Shown here piece after piece: positions 9,383 to 18,336 of a stretch of 43,675 nt of DNA. This DNA is from Dehalococcoidia bacterium (lineage in GTDB: Bacteria; Chloroflexota; Dehalococcoidia; Lucifugimonadales; UBA3495). The translations under genes and the position numbers were made by a program. The notes beneath the pieces are model-generated. The model had not been told where the DNA came from. It ran no database searches and saw only the letters and a program-made list of their open reading frames with translations. The first letter of the stretch is position 1. Each line of letters opens with the position of its first letter. The stretch lies in NCBI GenBank assembly GCA_022450395.1, contig JAKUQE010000025.1:1-43675 (forward strand), written 5' to 3'.

Positions 9383-12142
9383 TTAAGTAGACTGCTTTAA
9401 GGCCGCTTGGGCGGCGGCCAGGCGGGCCACCGGCACCCGGAAAGGGGAACAGCTTACGTAGTTCACGCCGGCTTGGTGACAGAATTCGATGCTTGCCGGG
9501 TCTCCGCCGTGCTCGCCGCAGATGGCCATCTCCATCTCCGGGTTGGTTTTGCGGCCGCTCTTTACCGCCATGGCTAGCAGCGCGCCGACCCCATCCGGGT
9601 CGATAGTTATAAATGGATCGGCCGGCAAGATTCCTTCTTCTACGTAGAAACGAAGGAACTTTCCCTCGGCGTCATCCCGGCTGAAGCCAAAAGCCATCTG
9701 GGTCAGGTCGTTGGTGCCGAAGCTGAAAAAGTCCGATTCCTTGGCGATTTCCCCGGCGACCAGAGCGCCTCTCGGCGTCTCGATCATGGTCCCAAACTTA
9801 TAGGGAACGGAAACATTCATTTCCTGCTGCAGCCGTTCGGCCACGCCGGTTAAGGCCTCCCGCAACCGGCGCATCTCTTCCACACTGCTGGTCAGAGGAA
9901 CCATAATCTCCGGGTGAACTTGCACACCGTTTTTGATGAGCTCTCCGCTGGCGGTGATTATCGCTTCCACCTGCATCTCGTAGATGGCCGGATAGGTCAG
10001 ACCCAACCGGCAACCCCGGTGCCCCAACATCGGGTTGGCTTCTCGCAGCGACTCAACCAATTGCAAAAATTCTTCCTTTTCTCGTATCTCGGCAATGGGC
10101 GCTCTATTTGCGCGAAGTTCGGCCAGCTCGGCCAGCAGCGCTTCATGTTGCGGCAAGAACTCGTGTAATGGGGCGTCCAACAACCGGATGATCACGGGGC
10201 GGCCGGCCATAACTCGAAGTATCTGGGTAAAGTCGTCGGTTTGAAGTTGGCGCACTTCGGCCAGGGCCTGGAAAAATTCCTCTACGTCGCCGGGCATTTC
10301 GGTTGTATTCAACTGGCCAGGCTCAACGTCCAGATGAGTCCGGCGCCACTGCTCGGCGGATCCGGCGTTCAGGAGCATCCGGCGCACGGCAGGCAGGCGG
10401 ATCGGGTCCAAGAACATGTGCTCGGTGCGGCAAAGCCCGATGCCCTCGGCCCCCAAGGCGATGGCTTGCCCAGCATCCTTGGGGGTGTCGGCATTGGCCC
10501 AGACCCCTAGCCGCCGTGTTTGATCGGCCCACGCTAGGAGGTCGTTAGCTTCGGCTAGTCTGTCCAGGGTGGGACGCACCGTCTCCAGATAACCGAGGTA
10601 AACGTTGCCGCTGGCGCCATCCATACTGATCTCCGCGCCTTCCTTGATGGTCTGATCTCCGGCCACCATAAGCTGGCGCTCCGGGTCCACCTGCAACGCC
10701 TCGCAGCCGACGATACAGGGCTTGCCCATGCCTCGCGTCACCACTGCCGCGTGGCTGGTAGCGCCGCCCCGGCTGGTCACGATGCCAACGGCGGCGGCGA
10801 TCCCATGGATATCGTCAGGCTTGGTTTCCGGACGCACCAGTATGACCGCCTGGCCTGCCTCGGCAGCCTCGACAGCCCGCGTCGCGTCGAAGTACAACTT
10901 CCCGGTGGCCGCGCCCGGTGAGGCGCCAGAACCCCGGGCGATCAGCGCGGACCGGATCCGGTCCGATTCAACGTCCGCTTTGAACTGGGGCACCATCAGT
11001 TGTCCAACGTCTTCCGGGTTCACCTGAAGCAGCGCCTCCTCGCGGGTGATGGCGCCCTCCGCCACCAGGTCCACCGCGATCTTCACCGCCGCTGGGGGAG
11101 TGCGCTTGGCGTTGCGAGTTTGGAGGATGAACAACCGGCCATTCTCGATGGTGAATTCAATGTCCTGAGCGTCCCGGTAATGGGTCTCCAACCGCGCGGC
11201 TAGTTCCATCAACTGGCCGGAAGCTTCCGGCATAATCTCCGCCAAGGCGGAGATGGGTTGGGGAGTGCGCACACCGGCTACAACGTCCTCGCCCTGGGCA
11301 TTAGGCAGGAACTCTCCGTAGATCTTGCGCTCTCCCGTTGCCGGATTTCGTGTGAAGAGCACGCCGGTTCCGCTGGTGGGGCCGAGGTTGCCGAAAACCA
11401 TGGCCATAATGGTCACCGCAGTGCCCATGTTGTGGTCGATGCCGTTGTGATTGCGGTAAAAAATAGCCCTTGGGTTGGTCCAACTGCGAAAGACCGCCTC
11501 GGTGGCATGCAACAATTGGTCCCAGGGGTCGGTTGGAACATCGGTTCCGGTGGCCTGGCGGATCGCGCTTCTGAAGTCCGTAATCACGTCGTTGAGCGAT
11601 TCGGGAGTAAGTTCGTGGTCCTGGGCTACTCCAGCGCTTTCCTTATGGTGGGAGAGGATCTTCTCGAATACACCCGGCTCCACTTCCATGACCACGTCGG
11701 CATATATCTGGAGAAACCGGCGATGCGCGTCCAAGGCCGTTCGTAGGTCTCCCATCTCCAAGGCTAGGCCCTGGACGATGGAGTCGTTGATGCCCAGATT
11801 GAGGATCGTATCCATCATTCCCGGCATGGAAACCCGGGCGCCAGAACGGACAGACACCAAGAGGGGGCGTTCCACGGAGCCGAATCTGCGGCCCATCGCC
11901 TCTTCCACCTGACCTACGCTGGCGCGGATAATTCCTTCAAGCCCATCAGGCAACGTGTTGCCCAGGTCAAAATATTCCAGGCAGGTTTCGGTTGAGATCA
12001 CAAAGCCAGGGGGGACCGGGAACCCCAGCCGGAACATTTCGCACAGGTTGCTGCCTTTGCCGCCCAAAAGAGCGGTCATGGAAGCGTCCCCTTCGCTAAA
12101 TTGGTACACCGATTTCTTGAGCCCCGGTCTTCCAGTGACCAT
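9383..12142 (-). CDS. ppdK: Pyruvate, phosphate dikinase
   Basis: A 919-residue protein with the full three-domain layout of pyruvate phosphate dikinase, which interconverts ATP, phosphate and pyruvate with AMP, diphosphate and PEP in the cytoplasm. The N-terminal ATP-grasp domain contains GGKGSNLCEM and the SGARVSMPGMMDTILNLG stretch. The central swivelling domain has GGATSHAAVVTRGMGKP with the phospho-carrier His464. The C-terminal PEP/pyruvate barrel has FSFGTNDLTQM and CGEHGGDP with the catalytic Cys875. Length is slightly above the usual 870-900. The ATG at 12142 has a strong GGAGGAGGTAGGAG just upstream. A good promoter is seen at 12227-12254. It could run towards PEP for gluconeogenesis from aldolase-derived pyruvate, or in the glycolytic direction. 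Confidence 0.97.
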   Translation of the reverse strand: MVTGRPGLKKSVYQFSEGDASMTALLGGKGSNLCEMFRLGFPVPPGFVISTETCLEYFDLGNTLPDGLEGIIRASVGQVEEAMGRRFGSVERPLLVSVRSGARVSMPGMMDTILNLGINDSIVQGLALEMGDLRTALDAHRRFLQIYADVVMEVEPGVFEKILSHHKESAGVAQDHELTPESLNDVITDFRSAIRQATGTDVPTDPWDQLLHATEAVFRSWTNPRAIFYRNHNGIDHNMGTAVTIMAMVFGNLGPTSGTGVLFTRNPATGERKIYGEFLPNAQGEDVVAGVRTPQPISALAEIMPEASGQLMELAARLETHYRDAQDIEFTIENGRLFILQTRNAKRTPPAAVKIAVDLVAEGAITREEALLQVNPEDVGQLMVPQFKADVESDRIRSALIARGSGASPGAATGKLYFDATRAVEAAEAGQAVILVRPETKPDDIHGIAAAVGIVTSRGGATSHAAVVTRGMGKPCIVGCEALQVDPERQLMVAGDQTIKEGAEISMDGASGNVYLGYLETVRPTLDRLAEANDLLAWADQTRRLGVWANADTPKDAGQAIALGAEGIGLCRTEHMFLDPIRLPAVRRMLLNAGSAEQWRRTHLDVEPGQLNTTEMPGDVEEFFQALAEVRQLQTDDFTQILRVMAGRPVIIRLLDAPLHEFLPQHEALLAELAELRANRAPIAEIREKEEFLQLVESLREANPMLGHRGCRLGLTYPAIYEMQVEAIITASGELIKNGVQVHPEIMVPLTSSVEEMRRLREALTGVAERLQQEMNVSVPYKFGTMIETPRGALVAGEIAKESDFFSFGTNDLTQMAFGFSRDDAEGKFLRFYVEEGILPADPFITIDPDGVGALLAMAVKSGRKTNPEMEMAICGEHGGDPASIEFCHQAGVNYVSCSPFRVPVARLAAAQAALKQST

Positions 12143-12226
12143 CTCCTACCTCCTCCCTGGGCGTACCCTGCGGTTCTGGGTGGAACGACGTCGCGGCCAA
12201 TAGTTAGTTCAGGGCGACCGAGAGCG

Positions 12227-12254
12227 ATTATAGCCCATTCCCATGGCTCGTAAA
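12227..12254 (-). promoter_or_regulatory. Promoter for ppdK
   Basis: On the minus strand a perfect -10 box TATAAT lies at 12227-12232, with TTTACG as a -35 candidate at 12249-12254 and a spacer of 16 bases. It would start transcription about 75-80 bases before the ppdK ATG, giving a moderate leader with a strong ribosome binding site. The opposite-strand gene at 12334 begins about 80 bases away, so this intergenic stretch serves two divergent genes. Confidence 0.5.
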
Positions 12255-12333
12255 CTACCGGCTATACTGGGATATGGAAAGCCTGGAATAATGATTTAGC
12301 AATCGTGCCAACTGAACAAGTGGAGTACGCCAA

Positions 12334-12897
12334 ATGAGAGTCGGAGTCATATCTGACACACATAACCCCAGTGTTGGGGCGGAACCGCCGGCGGAAGTGG
12401 TGGCCGCGTTTCAGGGCGTGGACGTGATTATCCACGCGGGGGATATTTACGTTCCCTCATGCCTCGACTGGTTAGAGGAGATCGCGCCGGTGTACGCCGT
12501 TGAACTGGGCGCCAACGCTCAATTCAAAGAAGATGCTCGTGTGGTGGACAGAAAGAGGGTCCTACATCTGGAAGGTCACACCATCGGCTTGACCCATGAT
12601 CTGTTGGTGCCGGGTATGGCTCAAGAAATAACCGAGCTTAGCCCCTTAGCCAAGCATTTCCCGCCTGACAGCGCCCTGTCCACGGCGCTTGAGACGGTGT
12701 TTGACGCGGCGGTAGACATTGTTATATTCGGCCACACCCACTACGCCGTCGTTGAGGAATACCAAGGAATCTTGATGGTGAATCCCGGAAGTCCCAGCCT
12801 GCCGAAACAACTGCGGCGCCTGGGCCAAGTAGCTATCTTGGAGCTGGAACCAGACCGGAAGAGCGCTGAGATTCTGGACCTTTCCACGTTCAGCTAG
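12334..12897 (+). CDS. YfcE/MJ0936-like metallophosphoesterase
   Basis: A 187-residue calcineurin-like phosphoesterase of the small YfcE group, which acts as a divalent-metal phosphodiesterase in vitro. The metal motifs are visible in order: SDTH (D8, H10), HAGD (D37), a GAN in place of the common GN(H/C)D, THD with a metal His, and FGHTH near residues 132-136. Only the third motif departs from consensus, retaining the Asn. A GGAG precedes the ATG by about ten bases. It is transcribed away from ppdK and is followed by a repeat-rich gap, so it appears to be a single-gene unit. Physiological substrate unknown. Confidence 0.9.
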   Translation: MRVGVISDTHNPSVGAEPPAEVVAAFQGVDVIIHAGDIYVPSCLDWLEEIAPVYAVELGANAQFKEDARVVDRKRVLHLEGHTIGLTHDLLVPGMAQEITELSPLAKHFPPDSALSTALETVFDAAVDIVIFGHTHYAVVEEYQGILMVNPGSPSLPKQLRRLGQVAILELEPDRKSAEILDLSTFS

Positions 12898-12954
12898 TCA
12901 CCGATCGGTCATCCTGGCCCTTCGCCGGGATCCAGCTAACACTCCCCTGAATTC

Positions 12955-13168
12955 CCCTTCCGCAGAAGGGCCGGAATGGCAATTGCCGGGGTTTATGTCA
13001 TTCCACAGCCGCAGACCAATGTCATTCCGAGAAGCGGGGCGACGAAGAATCTGGGGTGGGGCGGCCCCGCACTTCCCCAGATTCCTCCCTACGGTCGGAA
13101 TGACAGGGTGTAGGTTGGGCCGGATGGCAGAGTGTAGGCTGGGCGGAATGACAGACTGTAAGCAGGAC
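12955..13168. repeat. Intergenic repeat patch: large palindrome plus degenerate 24-bp tandem repeats
   Basis: The gap 12898-13208 has no convincing gene. A small stem CCCTTC/GAAGGG lies at 12955-12970. A large interrupted palindrome spans 13021-13104: the outer arms GTCATTCCGA and TCGGAATGAC and the inner arms GAATCTGGGG and CCCCAGATTC each match over ten bases, and GGGGCGGCCCC at the centre is itself a small hairpin. Directly after it, three imperfect copies of a roughly 24-base unit start at 13097, 13122 and 13145, each beginning GGAATGAC or GGATGGC and containing TGTA. GTCATTCC occurs again at 12997. It resembles REP- or MITE-like intergenic elements. An open frame through it is a by-product of the repeats. 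Confidence 0.7.
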
Positions 13169-13208
13169 AGAATTCGGGGTATTCAACCGCCCCTGCCCAT
13201 GGAAAAGC

Positions 13209-14381
13209 TCAATAAATAACCTCTTCCTCAACCAGCCGGGCCACTTCCCGCCCGGACAGGCCTAACAGTTCCTGATAAACGTATTCGTTGTCTTGGCCCA
13301 AGACCGGCGCTTCGGTAAAAATCGGCTCCTCCCCGCCCTCGAACCGCCAAGGGAGGCCCGGCAATTCTCTCAGTTCTCCATCCCTTGTCCGAATCTGGCT
13401 GATGTACCCCACCTCTCTTAATTGCGGCTCGTTGAATACCCGGCACATGTCCAGAGACGGCCCGGAAGGAACCCCGGCCTCTTGTAACCGCCGCGTCGCC
13501 TCATGGTCGTCGAACAAGATCGTCCACTGGGTGATGGCGGCGTCCAGTTCATCCTGATGCTCGCGCCGCCCATCAGCATCGGCAAACCTGGGATCTGGCA
13601 GTAGGTCCGGCCTTTGGATAACACCGCAAAGCGACTGCCACTCCTCGTCGTTGGTTACCGCGATGGCAACCCAGCGGTCGGCGCCAACGCAGTGATAAAC
13701 GCCGTGGGGAGCATACCGGGCATCCCGGTTCCCCATGGTTTCCGGCAACCGCTGGTTCATCTGGTAGTCCAGGATCGCTCCCGGGATACCGGCGGTTAGC
13801 GCCTCGGCCATGGAGAAATCGATGTACTGCCCCTGCCCGGTCAATGCCCGATTATTCAGCGCGGCGGCGGTAACCATGGCCAACTCCATGCCCACCCAGG
13901 GGTCGGCCCACAATCCGCCGGGCACGGGTTCACTCTGGGGATTTCCCGATATGGAGTTCCAGCCGGTGTAGTGCTGCAACAGACTACCGTAAGCAACGTA
14001 GTCTTTATGCGGCCCCAAATGCCCCGTGCCAGATGAGGACACCATGATAATGTCAGGTCTGGCGGCGCTTGCGGCCTCATAGCTCAACCCGAGCCGATCT
14101 ATTACTCCTACGGCGAAATTCTCGATGACGACGTCGGAAACGGCGATCAACTGCTTGACCAGTTCCAATCCCTCTGGACTGGAAATATTCAGGGCGCAGT
14201 ACAGCTTGGACTGGTTGTATGCCTGAAATGCCGGCCCTCGGGTTGAGGGGTCAGGCCGGCGGGCGCTGCCCACCTTGATCACCTCGGCACCCATGGCGGC
14301 CATGAAGCGAGTCGCGGTAGGGCCAGCGATGATCCAACTGAGGTCTACGACTCTCACGCCGTCCAGAGGAAGATCACTCAT
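13209..14381 (-). CDS. CaiB/BaiF (family III) CoA-transferase
   Basis: A 390-residue family III CoA-transferase. The N-terminus LDGVRVVDLSWIIAGPTA and MGAEVIKV, and IIMVSSSGTGHLGP, are typical. The active-site Asp is present in GLWADPWVG (D160), corresponding to Asp169 of formyl-CoA transferase, so the enzyme should be active. Upstream, the neighbouring CoA-transferase stops only three bases before this ATG (stop at 14385-14387, start at 14381), which points to translational coupling and possibly a heteromeric enzyme. It ends in TAA at 13209 next to the repeat patch. A role in activating a catabolic organic acid by CoA exchange is inferred; the acid is unknown. Confidence 0.93.
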   Translation of the reverse strand: MSDLPLDGVRVVDLSWIIAGPTATRFMAAMGAEVIKVGSARRPDPSTRGPAFQAYNQSKLYCALNISSPEGLELVKQLIAVSDVVIENFAVGVIDRLGLSYEAASAARPDIIMVSSSGTGHLGPHKDYVAYGSLLQHYTGWNSISGNPQSEPVPGGLWADPWVGMELAMVTAAALNNRALTGQGQYIDFSMAEALTAGIPGAILDYQMNQRLPETMGNRDARYAPHGVYHCVGADRWVAIAVTNDEEWQSLCGVIQRPDLLPDPRFADADGRREHQDELDAAITQWTILFDDHEATRRLQEAGVPSGPSLDMCRVFNEPQLREVGYISQIRTRDGELRELPGLPWRFEGGEEPIFTEAPVLGQDNEYVYQELLGLSGREVARLVEEEVIY

Positions 14382-14384
14382 TAG

Positions 14385-15578
14385 TCATTCCAGTTTCCCT
14401 AGGATTGATTCGTTATGCTCGCCCAGAAGCGGGGCCGGACGTGCCGCCAGCGGTAGTTCAGTGTTTGAGAATTTGTAGGGCGCTCCCGGGTATTTCAGGG
14501 CCCCGGCGGCCGGATGCTCTATCTCGACAAAGAATTCCCGATGGGCCAGTTGCTCATCATTGAACAGGTCGAGGACGGTATTGACCGGGAAGCAGGGGAT
14601 CCGTTGCTCCTGCCCCCATCGGGCGATCTCATGTTTAGAATGATTGCTGCTCCACTCGCTCAGCAGTTTCCACAGCGAGGGAGAGTTCTTCTGCCGGGCG
14701 TCCCTGGTGGAATACCGGTCGTCGGCAGCCCAAGCCGGGTTGTCCATTATCCCTAGCCATCTTTCCCACTGCACATCCTCTCTGGGAGAGATGGCCACGT
14801 AGCCGTCATTACAGGGCAATATTCCGCCGATAGCGCTAACCATACCCGCGGCGGCCGCTTCTTCCACCTCTATCGCGTCTCTGGGAGGGGCAGGTCTGCC
14901 ATAGGCGCAACTGGCCAAGCCGCTGATGAGTTGATTGACCATCGCCTCGAATGACGAGATGTCGATGCGGCAACCCTTGCCGGTCATCCGCTTCCGGTAT
15001 AAGGCCATCAACGTAGCGGTTGCGGCGGCCATTCCGCCCACCAACTCAGCTTGATGCCCGCCCGCCCGGATCGGCGGGTTGCTATCTGGATCTTCGACCG
15101 CTCCCAGTAGCCCATGGGCGTGGCCGCTCATATGATACAAAACTAAGTCCGTCGCTTTGAAATCTTTGTATGGGCCTCGGTTGCCAAAGGGAGTGACCGA
15201 TGTGAAGATGAGGCCGGGATTGATGGTTTTCAAGGTTTCATAGCCTAAACCATGGGTTTCCAACGAGCCGGGAGGAGGGTTTTCGACAACGATGTCGGCG
15301 CCGGCCGCCAGGCGTTTGAAAGCTTCAGCCCCGTCCGGCGAAGCCAGGTCCAAAGAGACCCCATACTTGTTGGAGTTCATGGCCAGGAACAGGCCGCTCC
15401 TCTCCGGATGTGGGCTATCGCCGGGGAACGGCCCCATGCGTCGAGCCTCATCCCCGTCCGGAGGTTCCACCTTGATGACTTCCGCGCCCATTTGGGCCAA
15501 GATCTTCGCGCAATATGGCGCGGAGATACCTTGACCAACATCGAGAACCCGCACTCCTGGCAATAAACCGGCTACCAT
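14385..15578 (-). CDS. CaiB/BaiF CoA-transferase with Glu at the active-site position
   Basis: A 397-residue family III CoA-transferase with LLPGVRVLDVGQGISAPYCA, GAEVIKVEPPDGD and the SVTPFGNRGPYKDF segment. At the active-site position the sequence reads GGHQAELVGG, placing Glu178 where formyl-CoA transferase has Asp. Several subfamilies are known to carry Glu there, so activity is plausible. It is the first gene of a two-gene minus-strand unit, with the second CoA-transferase starting three bases after its stop. Its start lies 112 bases from the divergent CoA-transferase at 15691, sharing an intergenic control region. Domain order and length are complete. Confidence 0.92.
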   Translation of the reverse strand: MVAGLLPGVRVLDVGQGISAPYCAKILAQMGAEVIKVEPPDGDEARRMGPFPGDSPHPERSGLFLAMNSNKYGVSLDLASPDGAEAFKRLAAGADIVVENPPPGSLETHGLGYETLKTINPGLIFTSVTPFGNRGPYKDFKATDLVLYHMSGHAHGLLGAVEDPDSNPPIRAGGHQAELVGGMAAATATLMALYRKRMTGKGCRIDISSFEAMVNQLISGLASCAYGRPAPPRDAIEVEEAAAAGMVSAIGGILPCNDGYVAISPREDVQWERWLGIMDNPAWAADDRYSTRDARQKNSPSLWKLLSEWSSNHSKHEIARWGQEQRIPCFPVNTVLDLFNDEQLAHREFFVEIEHPAAGALKYPGAPYKFSNTELPLAARPAPLLGEHNESILGKLE

Positions 15579-15690
15579 ATACCAACCCTTGTTTCCGGAA
15601 TTACAATAAACGGCTAACGGCTGGGCCGTCAGACAGCAGGAATTGTACTTCTATCCGAATAAATGTTAAATGACAGTATAGTTGCGTGTT

Positions 15691-16881
15691 ATGGAAAGTA
15701 GCGACAAGATCCTCGGCGATATAACCGTGCTGGACTTGAGCCAGGGAGTGGCCGGGCCTTTTTGCGCCAAACTCCTGGCCGGACTAGGCGCTGAGGTCGT
15801 CAAGGTCGAGCCACCTGGAACGGGGGACCCCTCCAGACGGTCGGAGCCGTTCCTGGGCGGCCGCCCCGGCCCGGAGAATAGCGCTCTCTTCGCTTATCTC
15901 AACACCAGCAAAAAGAGCGTATCGCTGGACTTGGAGGTACCTCGCCAAGCCCAAGTTCTAAAGCGGCTGGCTCAAGACTGCGGGATCTTGGTAGAGAGCT
16001 TTGCCCCCGGCTACCTGGACTCGCTCGGACTGGGGTACGACACTCTGTCCGAAGCCGATCCCGGCCTGATCTATGTTTCCGTTACTCCCTTCGGACAGTC
16101 GGGACCTTACCGCGATTACAAGGGGTCGGACATTGTCGCCCAGGCCATCGGCGCGTTGATGTACACCATCGGCCTTCCGGACAGAGAACCGTTGAAAGTG
16201 GGAGGCGAGGCGGCCCTCTACACCACCGGCATAAGCGCCTTCTCCGCCACCATGCTAGCCCTTCACGTCAGAGACACCCAGGGCTTCGGGCAACACGTGG
16301 ACATCTCCGCGATGGACTGCATGACGGTGGCCCAGATACATTCCTCCATCCACTACCAGTTTGGACGCACCCCGGTGCGGCGGGAAACCAATCTGGTTCA
16401 GGCCAAGGACGGCTGGGTTAGCCCCGGACTGGACATCGGGGTGCAGGCGGGTACTTGGCCCAAGGTTTGCCAGTTGATGGGTGTCCCTGAATTGACCGAC
16501 GACCCCAGGTTCTCCACTCCGGAGGCGCGCCGGGCCAACCAGCAAGAATTGCTGGGCGTTGTGGGCGGTTGGGCCGCCACCAAACCCAAAGAGGAGATCT
16601 ACCACACGCTCCAAAGTCTTCGGACCATCACCGGCTACGTGGCCACGGTGGAAGACCTGCTGGTGTCCCGGCAATTTGCCCACCGGGAATTCTTCCGGAT
16701 CGTAGAAGACTCCGCGTTAGGAGATATCGTTCATCCCGGCGCTCCATTCCGGATCGACGACACGGGCTGGCAACTGTCCCGCGCCCCCCGTTTGGGCGAG
16801 CATAACGAGGAAGTGTTGGGCGGACGCCTGGGCTTGTCGCCAGAGGAATTGACCCAGCTATTCAGTGGGGACCGGGCATAA
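15691..16881 (+). CDS. CaiB/BaiF CoA-transferase-like protein lacking the usual catalytic acid
   Basis: A 396-residue family III CoA-transferase homologue with ITVLDLSQGVAGPFCA, GAEVVKVEPPGTG and VTPFGQSGPYRDY. The aligned active-site segment reads GGEAALYTTG, with Leu176 at the position of the nucleophilic Asp/Glu, so it may be non-catalytic or the alignment may hide a shifted acid (E173 is three residues away). I prefer the ATG at 15691 over a TTG nine bases upstream. No ribosome binding site precedes it, but TATAGT lies at 15677-15682, eight bases before the ATG, as in leaderless transcripts. Its TAA is followed after one base by the next CoA-transferase ATG, suggesting a two-subunit enzyme. 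Confidence 0.9.
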   Translation: MESSDKILGDITVLDLSQGVAGPFCAKLLAGLGAEVVKVEPPGTGDPSRRSEPFLGGRPGPENSALFAYLNTSKKSVSLDLEVPRQAQVLKRLAQDCGILVESFAPGYLDSLGLGYDTLSEADPGLIYVSVTPFGQSGPYRDYKGSDIVAQAIGALMYTIGLPDREPLKVGGEAALYTTGISAFSATMLALHVRDTQGFGQHVDISAMDCMTVAQIHSSIHYQFGRTPVRRETNLVQAKDGWVSPGLDIGVQAGTWPKVCQLMGVPELTDDPRFSTPEARRANQQELLGVVGGWAATKPKEEIYHTLQSLRTITGYVATVEDLLVSRQFAHREFFRIVEDSALGDIVHPGAPFRIDDTGWQLSRAPRLGEHNEEVLGGRLGLSPEELTQLFSGDRA

Positions 16882-16882
16882 A

Positions 16883-18163
16883 ATGGGCGCGGAGCGGAAC
16901 GATATCAAGCCAGCATTAGACGGACTGCGCGTTCTGGACCTGACCCAGGTGGCGGCAGGCCCCTACTCCACCATGATGCTTGCTTTCATGGGCGCTGAAG
17001 TGATTAAAGTGGAATCCTGCTCGCGCATGGACATCAACCGGGGCCGAGCCAGACCGGCGGCGGGCGACCCTCGGGTCTATCCCGGCGGCGACCCCGGCGA
17101 ACGTCCGTGGAACCGGGCCGCCCACCACGTCCACCGGAACATCAACAAGCTGTCGGTCACCCTGGATCTGAGCGCTCCCCGGGGGAAAGAGCTATTCCTT
17201 GACCTGGCACGGATCTGCGATGTGCTGGTGGAGAACTATCGAGCATCGGTCATGGACCGGCTGGGACTGGGATACGACGCAATCTCCCAAGCTAATCCTC
17301 AGATTATCTACGTGAAGATCAGCAGCCAGGGGGACAGCGGACCTGAAAGAGATTACGGGTCGCTGGGTTCCACTCTGGAACAGACAGCAGGCCTGGCATC
17401 GGTTACCGGATACGAGGGCGGGCCGCCGCTGATGACCAACGAGACCTACCCGGACCCGGTGGTGGGAATATTGGCGTTCGGCGCTTTGATGGCCGCTCTA
17501 CGGCGGCGCCGCGCCACGGGACGGGGATGTTTGGTGGACATGTCTCAAAGAGAGGTCACTTCAATGCTGTTGGGAGAGGCTTTCCTGGACTACTCAGCCA
17601 ACGGCAGAGTTGCGGGAACCATGGGCAACCGGCATCGGGACATGTCTCCCCATGGAGTCTATCCTTGCTTGGGTGACGACATGTGGGTGGCGATCTCGGT
17701 TAGTGCCGAAGATGAGTGGTTGGGGCTGTGCCGGTGCATCGGTCAGCCTCGATTGGCAAACGACTCCCGGTTCCAAGACCTGGAGTCGCGCCGGCTCAAC
17801 CAGGCGGAGCTGGACCAGATAATCTCTACCTGGACCCTGGAAAGGGACCATTATCAGGTCATGCACATGCTCCAGGCGCACGGTGTACCCACCGGAGCGG
17901 TACTCAAGGCCAATGAGACCCTAGCTGACCCGCACCTGGAGGCCAGGGGATTCTGGGACGTGGTGGATCACCCGGAGGCTGGCGCCTACAAGCAAACGAC
18001 CACCCCTTGGGTACTATCCAAGAGCCCCAGACTACCGGCCGTCGCCGCTGCCGGGCTTGGTGAGCACAATTTCCAGGTGTTCAACGGATTGTTGGGCCTC
18101 TCGCCGGCCGAGATAGACGATCTGGTGGAAAGCGGCATAACCGGTGACACGCCGGCGGAGTAG
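16883..18163 (+). CDS. CaiB/BaiF (family III) CoA-transferase
   Basis: A 426-residue family III CoA-transferase with LDGLRVLDLTQVAAGPYS, GAEVIKVES and IIYVKISSQGDSGPERDY. The catalytic Asp is present in TYPDPVVG (D191). An insertion of roughly 30 residues after the KVES motif, rich in Arg, Gly and Pro and ending near HHVHRNINK, makes it longer than its neighbours. The ATG at 16883 begins one base after the stop of the preceding CoA-transferase; a GTG at 16865 would overlap it. The pair therefore mirrors the divergent pair on the other strand: one member with a clear Asp and one with an altered active site. Substrate unknown. Confidence 0.92.
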   Translation: MGAERNDIKPALDGLRVLDLTQVAAGPYSTMMLAFMGAEVIKVESCSRMDINRGRARPAAGDPRVYPGGDPGERPWNRAAHHVHRNINKLSVTLDLSAPRGKELFLDLARICDVLVENYRASVMDRLGLGYDAISQANPQIIYVKISSQGDSGPERDYGSLGSTLEQTAGLASVTGYEGGPPLMTNETYPDPVVGILAFGALMAALRRRRATGRGCLVDMSQREVTSMLLGEAFLDYSANGRVAGTMGNRHRDMSPHGVYPCLGDDMWVAISVSAEDEWLGLCRCIGQPRLANDSRFQDLESRRLNQAELDQIISTWTLERDHYQVMHMLQAHGVPTGAVLKANETLADPHLEARGFWDVVDHPEAGAYKQTTTPWVLSKSPRLPAVAAAGLGEHNFQVFNGLLGLSPAEIDDLVESGITGDTPAE

Positions 18164-18336
18164 GCTTGGACAGCGGTCATCCATCTAGATTTTGTCATTT
18201 ATTATGGCAACTAGATTTTGGACACACCCTTTCTGACCGCTCTGACTTTAACCACCTGTTTCGGATAGATTTTCCCCTTTGGCTGCGTTAATCTGATATT
18301 CCTCCCAGAGCGTCGGATATTTTAGAGGAGAATCGC

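Noticed and set aside
13097-13168. CRISPR-like array
   Set aside because: The 24-base units are adjacent and degenerate, with no unique spacers between them and no cas genes nearby.
12983-13219. Open frame of 78 codons on the plus strand between the phosphoesterase and a CoA-transferase
   Set aside because: It is created by the palindrome and tandem repeats, has no ribosome binding site and overlaps the end of the CoA-transferase gene.
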